From positions 1,665,819 to 1,727,818 of the forward strand of contig NC_049990.1 in the NCBI RefSeq assembly GCF_000003815.2: a DNA stretch of 62,000 bases, in the 5' to 3' direction. The translations under genes and the position numbers were made by a program. Source of the DNA: Branchiostoma floridae. Its lineage: Eukaryota > Chordata > Leptocardii > Amphioxiformes > Branchiostomatidae. The notes under the pieces were generated by a model that saw only the letters and a program-made list of their open reading frames with translations, had not been told where the DNA came from and ran no database searches. This document shows, in pieces, positions 23,074 through 33,180 of this stretch; the stretch's first letter is position 1, and the number at the start of each line of letters is the position of its first letter.

Positions 23074-26000
23074 TATAGAGAGAGAACGTGTGTGTTTGTG
23101 AGTGTCAAGAGAGAGTGATGTGTGTGTGTGTGTGTGAGTGTCTATTTGTGTGTCTCTGTGTGTCTGCGTGAGAGAGAGAGATCTCGAGAGAGAGAGAGAG
23201 AGAGAGAATGCAATGACTAGAACTACTCGTCGTTAGGTGGCGTTGCTTCGAGACGAATAGCCTAGCTAGCCTGATTCACCTTGTGGCATTTCTTTACTTT
23301 TCAGAAGTCCCGCATGTTACTCGGTCTCCGGTAAACCCAGCTAGTCAGCTGACCACCCTTGAGATCGTACTCATCGCCCTGGGGTCAACCCTGGTCGTGA
23401 CAATCCTGCTGTTGGGAGGGCTGAGGTACTGGTGGGTGAAGAACAGGCGAGGGCGCGAGGGAAAACAGAAGGGACGGTGGTACTTCCATCCGTTCATACT
23501 AGGTATGTCAATATCTGTCTTATACTGTGCTCGGAGGGATATTACAAGACCGTCATGTGGCGTAAGTTTTTTGGCCCAGAACCCAGTGGACATGGATTCA
23601 AATCCTGTCATGCAATCGATCTTGTGGCTTTGGGAAGGGCCATTTACACTACTTTGCTCACTTTACACAGGTGTAAGCATGACACTTCGGCTGAGGAGGT
23701 AAAAGGCAGTTGAAGGAGAGGAATAGGCCTCCAATACCGTGACAAAGACACAGTGGATAGCAATCCACTGCTATACGGTGTTACAAATGCGCAGTGATAC
23801 CGCGAGATGGCTTATTATTACAATCCCTCCCACAGACAGTGTTTACCCGCTGGAGAACGAGTTATGGACCATCACTTTTGACCTCGTGCTTACGCAATGT
23901 TAACTATTTAAATGCTTATAATAAATAAGGCTTTTTGAACGTACCTGTTGTTACAATCCCTACCACAGACCCGGTCTACCGGTGGACAAGCCGCCCCCGC
24001 TGTATCAATTAACAAGTTACGGGCGTTCACCTTTGACCTCGTGCATGCGCAGTTTAAACCTTGAACCGTCTTATAAAACGTATCTTATTACAATGGATAA
24101 TTCCCACAGACAGGGTTTACCCGTTAGAACAGCGTTAACTGTGAAATGTCTTATTGAACAAACCTTGTTACCATCCCTCCCACAGACCGGGTCTACCCGT
24201 TAGAACAGCCGCCCCCGCCGGTCCCCGCCCGGCCACAGTTCCTGAAGTCCATCGCGCATACGCAGCTTTAACTGTGAAATGTCTAACTGAACACACCTTA
24301 TTACCATCCCTCCCACAGACCGGGTCTACCCGTTAGACCAGCCGCCCCCGCCGGTCCCCGCCCGGCCACAGTTCCTGAAGTACATAGCGCATACGCAGCT
24401 TTAACTGTGAAATGTCTTATTGAACAAACCTTGTTACCATCCCTCCCACAGACCGGGTCTACCCGTTAGAACAGCCGCCCCCGCCGGTCCCCGCCCGGCC
24501 ACAGTTCCTGAAGTCCATCGCGCATACGCAGCTTTAACTGTGAAATGTCTAACTGAACACACCTTATTACCATCCCTCCCACAGACCGGGTCTACCCGTT
24601 AGAACAGCCGCCCCCGCCGGTCCCCGCCCGGCCACAGTTCCTGAAGTACATAGCGCATACGCAGCTTTAACTGTGAAATGTCTTTTTGAACATACCTTGT
24701 TACCATCCCCTCCCACAGACCGAGTCTACCCGTTAGAACAGCCGCCCCCGCCGGTCCCCGCCCGGCCACAGTTCCTGACGTCCATCGCGCATACGCAGCT
24801 TTAACTGTGAAATGTCTAACTGAACACACCTTATTACCATCCCTCCCACAGACCGGGTCTACCCGTTAGAACAGCCGCCCCCGCCGGTCCCCGCCCGGCC
24901 ACAGTTCCTGACGTCCATCGCGCATACGCAGCTTTAACTGTGAAATGTCTAACTGAACACACCTTATTACCATCCCTCCCACAGACCGGGTCTACCCGTT
25001 AGAACAGCCGCCCCCGCCGGTCCCCGCCCGGCCACAGTTCCTGAAGTACATAGCGCATACGCAGCTTTAACTGTGAAATGTCTTTTTGAACATACCTTGT
25101 TACCATCCCCTCCCACAGACCGGGTCTACCCGTTAGAACAGCCGCCCCCGCCGGTCCCCGCCCGGCCACAGTTCCTGAAGTACATCGCGCATACGCAGCT
25201 TTAACTGTGAAATGTCTTATTGAACATACGTTGTTACCATCCCTCCCACAGACCGGGTCTACCCGTTAGAGACGCCGCCCCCGCCGGTCCCCGCCCGGCC
25301 ACAGTTCCTGAAGTACGAAGTGGACCGGAAGGACCTGGAGCTGAGGGAGCAGATCGGCAGGGGCGCCTTTGGGGTCGTCCACCTGGCGACTCTCAGGAGA
25401 ACTCCAGATGGCCTGGTGACGGACAGGACAGTAGTGGTCAAGACTGTTCACGGTAAGCCCTGGTCTTCAAGCAGATCTTACGGTGGCATAGGATATCATT
25501 AAGCTGGCAAAGCCAAAGGAGTCCATTTGCCACAGGGGGCCACATTGACACCTAAATGGCACCGGTGTAGAAGGACAACCCCCCTTTTGTGTTGAATACA
25601 AGATTTATTTTTGCTATATCACTTTGACACTTACCGTATATGTAGATGGCACCAGTGTCGAAGAGAAGGCGACGTTTGTGTTTATGTTGTGTTTACTGTG
25701 GGATCAGAACCACGGAAAAAGAGGCAGGGGAAGACCGCGAAAGTCGTACACTAAGCAGCTTGCAGTGGTTTAGACCTGCAACAACTTCCTGCAGCGATGG
25801 ATGATAAATAGGGGTGGAGGAAACTAGTTACGTGGAGATTCCGAGCGAGCTCGCCGGAGTGAGTGTGAGTGAGTGAGTGTTTGATACATGTAGAACTGGA
25901 CGTCTGCTACAAAAGTGTAAAACATGACTTTGACATGACCACTTTACCATGTACATAGATGGTGCCAGTGTAGAGGAAAAGGCGACGTTTGTGCGTGAGA

Positions 26001-27744
26001 TCGAGACGACCATCAACCTGGGGGAGCACAAGAACCTGCTGGGGCTGGTCGGCTGCTGCACGCTGGCGAACCCGCCCTACCTGGTCACGGAGTACCTGCC
26101 GTACGGAGACCTCAAGAACTTCCTGCTCAAGTGCCGTCAGGTGTGTTTGTTTGTTTGTTTGTTGTTTGTTTGTTTGTTTGTTTGTTTGTTCTGGTCGGCT
26201 GCTGCACGCTGGCGAACCCGCCCTACCTGGTCACGGAGTACCTGCCGTACGGAGACCTCAAGAACTTCCTGCTCAAGTGTCGGCAGGTGTGTTTGTTTGT
26301 TTGTTTGTTTGTTTGTTTGTTCTGGTCGGCTGCTGAACGCTGGTGAACCCGCCCTACCTGGTCACCTCAAGAAGTTCCTGCTTAAGTGCCGTGAAGACAT
26401 ACTCCAGCAAGTACGTAAAGTGCCTTAAGTGCCGTGAAGACATACTCCAGCAAGTACGTAAAGCGCCTTTCACGCATGTTCGACCAACTAGTGTTTCCTG
26501 ACCTTCTCCAGACCATAGTCAAGTGTCGCACTTTAATCGGCAGTTAGTCCTAAGGTTGTCTGAGGTCGGGAGTTGGTTGGCGAGCTGCTACTAAGAGTTA
26601 CTTTCCGTCCCCCCACAGCCGCTGGCGAACGTGCTGAACAGCGTGTATGACATGACTGAGCTGAAGATGTACCAGTTCGGACGGCAGATAGCAAACGGCA
26701 TGGTCAGTTATATAAGTAATGTATATCTTCATGCAAACGAAAAAGTAGTCTGGGTATAATCTTGCGTAATAACCACTCACTCGTTTGGTGGTTAGCAAGT
26801 GTAAAGCATGGGGAAGCGGTTACAATACGGAGGATGGTGTACCATGACCGGGCTAGATACAATGTATGTAAAAACGTTTACAGACGCTTCACTAAAGCAC
26901 AGTTCGACTAAAACTTACAAGACTTCCAGACTGAGCGTTGACGAAGATCTAGTTTGCTTTTACAAGTTTATTGTTCCCGGACCAGGTTTTTATATCCGAG
27001 GCCGGGTACGTGCACGGTGACCTGGCGGCCCGGAACGTGCTGGTGGGACAGAACCTGGTGGTGAAGATCGCAGACTTCGGGCTGGCCACAGACGTCTACG
27101 AGCGAGGCTACCAGCGGCAGGACGCGGAGCAGAAGATCCCCGTGAGGTGGATGGCGCCGGAAAGGCTGCTGAGGGAGGGCAGGTACACCAGCAAGAGTGA
27201 CGTGTGAGTACTAGGTTTTTAATCATATGAGGAAACTTTCATTGTAAAATATAAATTTGTTGTATACTGCAATTTTTAAAATCTTTTTGACACCGGCAAT
27301 CGCATAAATTTCGATGTGTTATTGTCTGTAAACGAATATACGTGTTGATTAGACCAGAATGTTGTGTTCTTGTCGTTGACAATCCCGATTCTGGATTAAA
27401 AATGGCAGGTTTGAATCCCGTCCCAGCTGACGGTGTTTTAAAGTGCTGATGAGGATTGCAGTTCTTTTAGACGTACACTAAACCCTTACACAACACTAAG
27501 AACAGCACAAGTCAGCACTCTAAGAATAGCATCCTTTGAAAATGTTAAAAAAAAACAATATCAATATTCCACCTGCACAGCTGGTCGTTCGGGGTGGTGC
27601 TGTACGAGATCGTGACGCTAGGGGACGTTCCTTACCCGAGTCTGGGCAGCACTCTGCTGGAGAAACTCCGCAAGGGACGACGGGAACGGCGTCCACAGGG
27701 ATGTCCCTGGGAAATGTGCGTACTAACTCTCCTTTGCTCTCTTT

Positions 27745-27785
<41 letters not shown>

Positions 27786-30700
27786 AATCAATTACTCTTA
27801 CTCATCAACTCATTAACCCAATCATTCAACCACTCTCACTGCCTGACTGACCGACTGACTGACTGACTGACTGACTGACTGACTGACTCACTCACTCACT
27901 CACTCACTCACTCACTCACTCACTCACTCACTCACTCACTCACTCACTCACTCACTCACTCACAGTCCCATAGCTAGTATCTCTAGTATGCCTCTCTGAT
28001 TTTTTTATTATCTTGATTGCCAACATTTGCAGGTACAACATGATGCTCGCCGTGGGACGTCGATGAGTTCAGCCGTAAGTAACGATAGAATGTGTTGGTC
28101 CCCACAGGTACAACATGATGCTGAGCTGGCAGTGGGACGAGTTCAGCCGTAAGTAACGATGGAATGTGTTGGTCCCCACAGGTATAACATGATGCTGGCA
28201 GTGGGACGAGTTCAGCCGTAAGTAACGATGGAATGTGTTGGTCCCCACAGGTACAACATGATGCTGAGATGCTGGCAGTGGGACGAGTTCAGCCGTAAGT
28301 AACGATGGAATGTGTTGTTCCCCACAGGTACAACATGATGCTGAGCTGCTGGCAGTGGGACGAGTTCAGCCGTAAGTAACGATGGAATGTGTTGGTCACC
28401 ACAGGTACAACATGATGCTGAGCTGCTGGCAGTGGGACGAGTTCAGCCGTAAGTAACGATGGAATGTGTTGGTCTCCACAGGTACAACATGATGCTGAGC
28501 TGCTGGCAGTGGGACGAGTTCAGTCGTAAGTAACGATGGAATGTGTTGGTCCCCATAGGTACAACATGATGCTGAGCTGCTGGCAGTGGGACGAGTTCAG
28601 CCGTAAGTAACGATGGAATGTGTTGGTCCCACAGGTACAACATGATGCTGGCAGTGGGACGAGTTCAGCCGTAAGTAACGATGGAATGTGTTGGTCCCAC
28701 AGGTACAACATGATGCTGGCAGTGGGACGAGTTCAGCCGTAAGTAACGATGGAATGTGTTGGTCTCCACAGGTACAACATGATGCTGAGCTGCTGGCAGT
28801 GGGACGAGTTCAGCCGTAAGTAACGATGGAATGTGTTGGTCCCCACAGGTACAACATGATGCTGAGCTGCTGGCAGTGGGACGAGTTCAGTCGTAAGTAA
28901 CGATGGAATGTGTTGGTCCCACAGGTACAACATGATGCTGGCAGTGGGACGAGTTCAGTCGTAAGTAACGATGGAATGTGTTGGTCCCCATAGGTACAAC
29001 ATGATGCTGAGCTGCTGGCAGTGGGACGAGTTCAGCCGTAAGTAACGATGGAATGTGTTGGTCCCACAGGTACAACATGATGTTAAGCTGCTGGCAGTGG
29101 GACGAGTTCAGCCGTAAGTAACGATGGAATGTGTTGGTCCCACAGGTACAACATGATGCTGGCAGTGGGACGAGTTCAGCCGTAAGTAACGATGGAATGT
29201 GTTGGTCCCCACAGGTACAACATGATGCTGAGCTGCTGGCAGTGGGACGAGTTCAGTCGTAAGTAACGATGGAATGTGTTGGTCCCCACAGGTACAACAT
29301 GATGCTGAGCTGCTGGCAGTGGGACGAGTTCAGTCGTAAGCAACGATGGAATGTGTTGGTCTCCACAGGTACAACATGATGCTGGCAGTGGGACGAGTTC
29401 AGCCGTATGTAACGATGGAATGTGTTGGTCCCCACAGGTATAACATGATGCTGGCAGTGGGACGAGTTCAGCCGTAAGTAACGATGGAATGTGTTGGTCC
29501 CCACAGGTACAACATGATGTTAAGCTGCTGGCAGTGGGACGAGTTCAGCCGTAAGTAACGATGGAATGTGTTGTTCCCCACAGGTACAACATGATGCTGA
29601 GCTGCTGGCAGTGGGACGAGTTCAGCCGTAAGTAACGATGGAATGTGTTGGTCCCCACAGGTACAACATGATGCTGAGCTGCTGGCAGTGGGACGAGTTC
29701 AGCCGTAAATAACGATGGAATGTGTTGGTCCCCACAGGTACAACATGATGCTGAGCTGCTGGCAGTGGGACGAGTTCAGCCGTAAGTAACGATGGAATGT
29801 GTTGTTCCCCACAGGTACAACATGATGTTAAGCTGCTGGCAGTGGGACGAGTTCAGCCGTAAGTAACGATGGAATGTGTTGGTCCCACAGGTACAACATG
29901 ATGCTGGCAGTGGGACGAGTTCAGCCGTAAGTAACGATGGAATGTGTTGGTCCCACAGGTACAACATGATGCTGGCAGTGGGACGAGTTCAGCCGTAAGT
30001 AACGATGGAATGTGTTGGTCCCCACAGGTACAACATGATGCTGAGCTGCTGGCAGTGGGACGAGTTCAGTCGTAAGTAACGATGGAATGTGTTGGTCCCC
30101 ACAGGTACAACATGATGCTGAGCTGCTGGCAGTGGGACGAGTTCAGTCGTAAGCAACGATGGAATGTGTTGGTCTCCACAGGTACAACATGATGCTGGCA
30201 GTGGGACGAGTTCAGCCGTATGTAACGATGGAATGTGTTGGTCCCCACAGGTATAACATGATGCTGGCAGTGGGACGAGTTCAGCCGTAAGTAACGATGG
30301 AATGTGTTGGTCCCCACAGGTACAACATGATGTTAAGCTGCTGGCAGTGGGACGAGTTCAGCCGTAAGTAACGATGGAATGTGTTGTTCCCCACAGGTAC
30401 AACATGATGCTGAGCTGCTGGCAGTGGGACGAGTTCAGCCGTAAGTAACGATGGAATGTGTTGGTCCCCACAGGTACAACATGATGCTGAGCTGCTGGCA
30501 GTGGGACGAGTTCAGCCGTAAGTAACGATGGAATGTGTTGGTCCCCACAGGTACAACATGATGCTGAGCTGCTGGCAGTGGGACGAGTTCAGCCGTAAGT
30601 AACGATGGAATGTGTTGTTCCCCACAGGTACAACATGATGCTGAGCTGCTGACAGTGGGACGAGTTCAGCCGTATGTAACGATGGAATGTGTTGGTCCCC

Positions 30701-31792
30701 ACAGGTACAACATGATGCTGAGCTGCTGACAGTGGGACGAGTTCAGCCGTAAGTAACGATGGAATGTGTTGGTCCCCACAGGTACAACATGATGCTGGCA
30801 GTGGGACGAGTTCAGCCGTAAGTAACGATGAAATGTGCTGGTCCCCACAGGTACAACATGATGCTGAGCTGCTGGCAGTGGGACGAGTTCAGCCGTAAGT
30901 AACGATGAAGTGTGTTGGTCCCCACAGGTACAACATGATGCTGAGCTGCTGGCAGTGGGACGAGTTCAGCCGTAAGTAACGATGGAATGTGTTGGTCCCC
31001 ACAGGTACAACATGATGCTGAGCTGCTGGCAGTGGGACGAGTTCAGCCGTAAGTAACGATGGAATGTGTTGGTCCCCACAGGTACAACATGATGCTGAGC
31101 TGCTGGCAGTGGGACGAGTTCAGCCGTAAGTAACGATGGAATGTGTTGGTCCCCACAGGTACAACATGATGCTGAGCTGCTGGCAGTGGGACGAGTTCAG
31201 CCGGCCGGGGTTCCCACAGCTCTACCTGGAGCTGGACCGGCTGGTGGAGACACACGCTGACGTCAGCTACCTCAAGCTCTCCTCGGCTTCTTCAGACGAC
31301 GGGAAGAGTTCGGGAATCTTCACCGACAGCCAGTCGTCTTCCAAACAGAGCCTGGACGCGCCCAGCACATCGGGAACGTCTCAGACATCGGAGGATCTAC
31401 AAGAAGATAAAGACGTCTCAGTTGAAGATGTCAGGAGATCCAAAGAAGAGGAGGATGTCCCAGATGTTCGGGCAGAACATTCTGAAACGGATGTTGACCA
31501 GATTCAAACAAATAAAAGCATTTGTTGCAAGTTTCCACGCAAAAACAAAGACCTGAAGGGAGGCAGGGACTCATCGTCTCCTGAGGTCCAGTGTGTTGAC
31601 CCTCGTCGGTTGGGGACATCGTCGAAAGATCGTGCAAAGATCGGGACGGATTCGTACGTCTACTACAAAGTTCCGCCCAAGAACAACCAGAGGAAACAGC
31701 GGCAGGGTAGCAGTAGAGTCATCGGAGAGGAGCAGATAGAAGTGCTAGACTTAGACTCTGATTTCATTGAGCCAGAGGCACTGTACTTCTAG
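14319..31792 (+). CDS. Receptor tyrosine kinase RTK-A (Ig / mucin-like stalk / Ig / Ig / TM / FGFR-like kinase)
   Basis: Exons: 14319-14406, 17162-17331, 18055-18184, 18512-19744, 19909-20096, 21730-21865, 22322-22594, 22810-22878, 23305-23502, 25252-25452, 25959-26140, 26619-26702, 26986-27203, 27581-27715, 31159-31792; they sum to 1313 codons (1312 aa). Exon 1 encodes a signal peptide (MTAACWLLQTALIAMVLSPV). Then come a V-like Ig domain (exons 2-3), a 411-codon Thr/Ser/Pro/Gln-rich stalk (exon 4), a second V-like Ig (5-6), a third Ig (7), a linker, a TM helix followed by basic residues (exon 9), and a tyrosine kinase (10-15): GRGAFGVV loop, VVVK, REIE, hinge EYLPYGDL, HGDLAARN, DFG, WMAPE, WSFGVVLYE, MLSCW. 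The tail keeps VYYKVPP. HRD is HGD, and the Ig Cys pairs are absent. Best kinase likeness is the FGFR-type group. Ligand unknown. Exon 15 uses the last acceptor of a ~43-copy array. Confidence 0.88.
14765..14870 (-). mobile_element. Retrotransposon ORF remnant (C-terminal end)
   Basis: The minus strand encodes TISEWNALPGTVVSDPN and then FRARTRDPA, the typical 'WNxLP' C-terminal tail of non-LTR retrotransposon reverse-transcriptase ORFs. Only this tail is present, inside intron 1 of RTK-A. A 22-bp palindrome (AAGGACGTTA/TAACGTCCTT) stands just upstream near 14691-14712. The rest of the 2.7-kb intron shows no exon. Confidence 0.5.
17560..17800 (-). mobile_element. SINE in RTK-A intron 2, shared with RTK-B
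   Basis: Contains blocks reading, on the minus strand, like the SINE at 42220-42400: a 'cctgggttcaaatcc'-type pol III B-box region, a lag-type 'tgcccttg' block and a 'cactccactcaggtgtaaa' block. RTK-B has the same family in the same intron and in the matching orientation relative to the gene, so the insertion predates the duplication. Confidence 0.6.
17808..17845 (+). repeat. Intronic copy of the 5' edge of RTK-A exon 3
   Basis: GGGTAGAGTTGTTTGGAGAC here is identical to the start of exon 3 at 18059-18078, with TTTGCAAGGAC before it in place of a good acceptor. It is a short exon-edge duplication, 245 bases upstream of the real exon. Confidence 0.85.
18890..19400 (+). repeat. Coding tandem repeat in the RTK-A mucin-like stalk
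   Basis: A ~123-bp (41-residue) unit is repeated about four times inside exon 4; each unit contains THPSYAST, QTQASTHG, LGTTTPMTTT and PTTMA. The units are very similar at DNA level, so the array is young. It is rich in Thr and Ser, as expected for dense O-glycosylation. RTK-B lacks this array and its stalk is 214 codons against 411. Confidence 0.9.
20440..21559. mobile_element. ~1.1-kb non-autonomous DNA transposon in RTK-A intron 5
   Basis: Inverted ends ACGAGGGTCTGCATG (20445-20459) and CATGCAGACCCTCGT (21539-21553), with CGTAAACGA at both flanks (possible 9-bp target duplication). Inside the left end is a degenerate array of CGTAAAGCGTA-like units; inside the right end, TTTAGCGTAAAGCGTTGTC-like units. 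The centre has about four ~200-bp repeats containing GCCAGCAAAATTTGCCC and AGAGGGTCAAGATTTCAAAA. No transposase. RTK-B intron 5 (only 362 bases) lacks it, so it inserted after the gene duplication. The central unit also occurs near 51420-51540 and 59210-59350. Confidence 0.75.
23016..23215. repeat. (GT)n / (AT)n / (GA)n compound microsatellite
   Basis: Runs of GT, TATA and GAGA in the intron before the TM exon of RTK-A. Confidence 0.95.
23825..25251 (+). repeat. 133-bp tandem array carrying the acceptor and 5' part of the first kinase exon
   Basis: About 12 copies end at the functional exon 10 acceptor (25250-25251). Each good copy has CCATCCCTCCCACAG, then coding sequence for DRVYPLEQPPPPVPARPQFLK, then a non-coding tail CGCATACGCAGCTTTAACTG. 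The three leftmost copies are degenerate; those at about 24178, 24311, 24444, 24577, 24710, 24844, 24977 and 25110 are nearly identical. No copy except the last continues into the kinase, and none has a donor: read through, each stops after about 27 residues (…AHTQL-stop). RTK-B has the same array with about 8 copies (37083-37975). Confidence 0.9.
25458..25550. mobile_element. MITE half-element just after kinase exon 10, shared with RTK-B
   Basis: TCTTCAAGCAGATCTTACGG and the following AAAGGAGTCCATTTG match, in inverted orientation, 36800-36876 in RTK-B at the same distance from the same exon donor. The family is that of 13469-13644. A partial copy of the start of exon 11 (GATGGCACCAGTGTCGAAGA) follows at about 25646-25682. 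Confidence 0.7.
26141..26470 (+). repeat. Tandem copies of the 3' end of kinase exon 11 with (GTTT)n spacers
   Basis: After the donor of exon 11 at 26140 comes (GTTT)n, then a second copy of the last ~95 bases of the exon ending again in CGGCAG/GTGTGTTTG (26286), another (GTTT)n, then a third, shortened and frame-damaged copy (26325-26400). A 44-bp direct repeat (AAGTGCCGTGAAGACATACT…) follows at 26383-26468. RTK-B has one extra copy at 36262-36355. Confidence 0.88.
27740..27962. repeat. Simple repeats (TC)n, (GACT)n and (ACTC)n
   Basis: Three consecutive microsatellites in the last intron of RTK-A, immediately before the micro-exon array. Confidence 0.95.
28029..31158 (+). repeat. ~43-copy array of a 77-bp unit carrying a complete mini-exon of the kinase domain
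   Basis: Unit: acceptor CCCCACAG, 44 nt encoding YNMMLSCWQWDEFSR (kinase subdomain XI), donor GTAAGT and a 33-nt spacer containing AACGATGGAATGTGTTGG. The last unit (31159 on) is the start of real exon 15, where the donor is replaced by coding GGCCGGGGTTCC. Hand count about 43 units in 3.1 kb. Two classes: full (44-nt coding, 77 bp) and short (36-nt coding, 68-69 bp, missing 8 nt). A higher-order repeat is visible: 29253-29504 and 30066-30317 match with an 813-bp offset. Read through, every unit gives FSRK-stop (GTAAGTAA). RTK-B has only one extra copy. Confidence 0.93.
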
Positions 31793-32432
31793 CTGAATCC
31801 TGAATCATATCATGTATTTCCTTGTTGCAATCTATTCAGAGATGCTGTTATGTACGATTAAGCATTTGTACTTTGTACTGATGTCGAAAGTTGTTTTTTA
31901 CTGGTGCTGTAGAGATAATTGTGAAAAATTGTGGACTTATCTATTTTTATTGCTTTTTATTACTTTATGATAAGTAGAATAGGTTCAGATAACTTAATTT
32001 AGACACTCAAGCAAAGTAGAGATTGTAAGCTTTAATTTGTGTTACAGCAAGCCTGACAGTGTCAGAATGAAGTTTATTCAACACTAAAGGAATAGTGATT
32101 ATATAGAAAAGCCAGTTCAGCACCAAGGACAATGTCCAATCATTAACTCACCTGTAACAATACCTGCAAGATTTGTTTTCTCTCACATGGGCAAGGACAT
32201 GTTGTCAGATGTCAGTAGATAGATTGTAGTCAAGAAACTCACACTTGAAATGTATGATATGAAAGTAGAATACAAAAGTTTTATGAAAAAAGTGTGTTTT
32301 ATTGTTTTATTGCCACTGTAAACCCTTATGACTGATAGAATTATAGATATATGCAACATTTCTTAAAAGTACAAATTGTTTACTTTACAAAGATATACAC
32401 CTTCATGGGGTAATTGTAAGGTAAAAAAAAAT
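31793..32432. other. 3' flank of RTK-A
   Basis: Probable 3' UTR and flank, AT-rich. I see no canonical AATAAA near the stop. No other gene recognised. Confidence 0.45.
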
Positions 32433-32636
32433 TAACGGGCCTCAGTGGTAAGTGTGCAGATGTTGACACACTGGCGCACCAAATCCGTGTTTTTTTTGGC
32501 ACCTTTAGACAGATTAGCCGTGAGGCTCGGTGGGCGTCACTTCACCGTCATGGGGGCAGGGGCATGGCGAGTTTAGAACTCAGGACCTTCTGATTCTTAC
32601 TCCAACGCTCCAACCGTTGCGCCACACAGACACCCC
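32433..32636 (-). mobile_element. tRNA-derived SINE between the convergent RTKs
   Basis: On the minus strand GTGTGGCGCAACGGTTGGAG resembles an A box and GGTCCTGAGTTCTAAACTCG a B box. Downstream is a non-tRNA body ending in poly(A)-like sequence. Confidence 0.5.
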
Positions 32637-32884
32637 AATTGTAAGGTGAAGTAACTAAAAATAAGCAAAATCAAACTAGTACCCTTTGTTTCAAAGGGGT
32701 CTGGGAACCGCAGCAGTGGGGGTGAGTTTTGGTATAGAACGCCAGCAGGACAAGGGTTTTAAGATTTTGAGATGTCAAGTATCTCATGGCAAAGAACACA
32801 ATGGACCTCAAATATAAGGCGGTGCTGATTTCAAAGTCCACATAAATTTTATATCTATTCCCGGTGTCTTTCTGACAATCGAAG

Positions 32885-33130
32885 TCAACATGACAATCTT
32901 TATTGACACGACAAAAGTACAGCGACTTTCGTAAGGTCTACATGTATAACAACTACTTACAGTACAACTAAACACACATATATGGATATCTATAGGTATG
33001 ATTAAATCAACATATAGGGTCTAGCATGTCATTAACACTATTAGTTCTACGGTATAAACATTCGTGGATATATTTGCCTACTTGTACACAGTGAGGGTTA
33101 TCGCCTCCATGAAATGGCTGGTTTGGCGAT
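32885..33130. repeat. Dispersed repeat (CTTTATTGACACGACAAAAG family)
   Basis: CTTTATTGACACGACAAAAG followed by TACAGCGACTTTCG recurs in a diverged form at 43960-44010 (TTTATTGACGCGACAAAGAG). It resembles a short interspersed repeat; class not assigned. Confidence 0.45.
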
Positions 33131-33180
33131 CACGACTGGCAACAAAGCCAATACAACGAATGAATCAGTTTCAGTTCAGA

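Noticed and set aside
23982-25250. Small proteins 'MNKPCYHPSHRPGLPVRTAAPAG…' in the 133-bp array
   Set aside because: Another frame of the exon-edge repeats; the conserved frame is the one encoding DRVYPLEQPPPP.
26131-26428. ORFs rich in VCLFVCLF
   Set aside because: They read through the (GTTT)n microsatellite beyond the exon 11 donor; not real coding sequence.
28443-30848. Minus-strand ORFs repeating 'MLYLWDQHIPSLLTAELVPLP' type peptides
   Set aside because: They are shadows of the plus-strand 77-bp mini-exon array; the repeated peptide is the reverse reading of exon plus spacer.
28029-31158. CRISPR-like regular array
   Set aside because: Both the 44-nt and 33-nt parts of the unit are constant, there are no unique spacers, and the unit is a kinase exon with splice sites in a eukaryotic gene.
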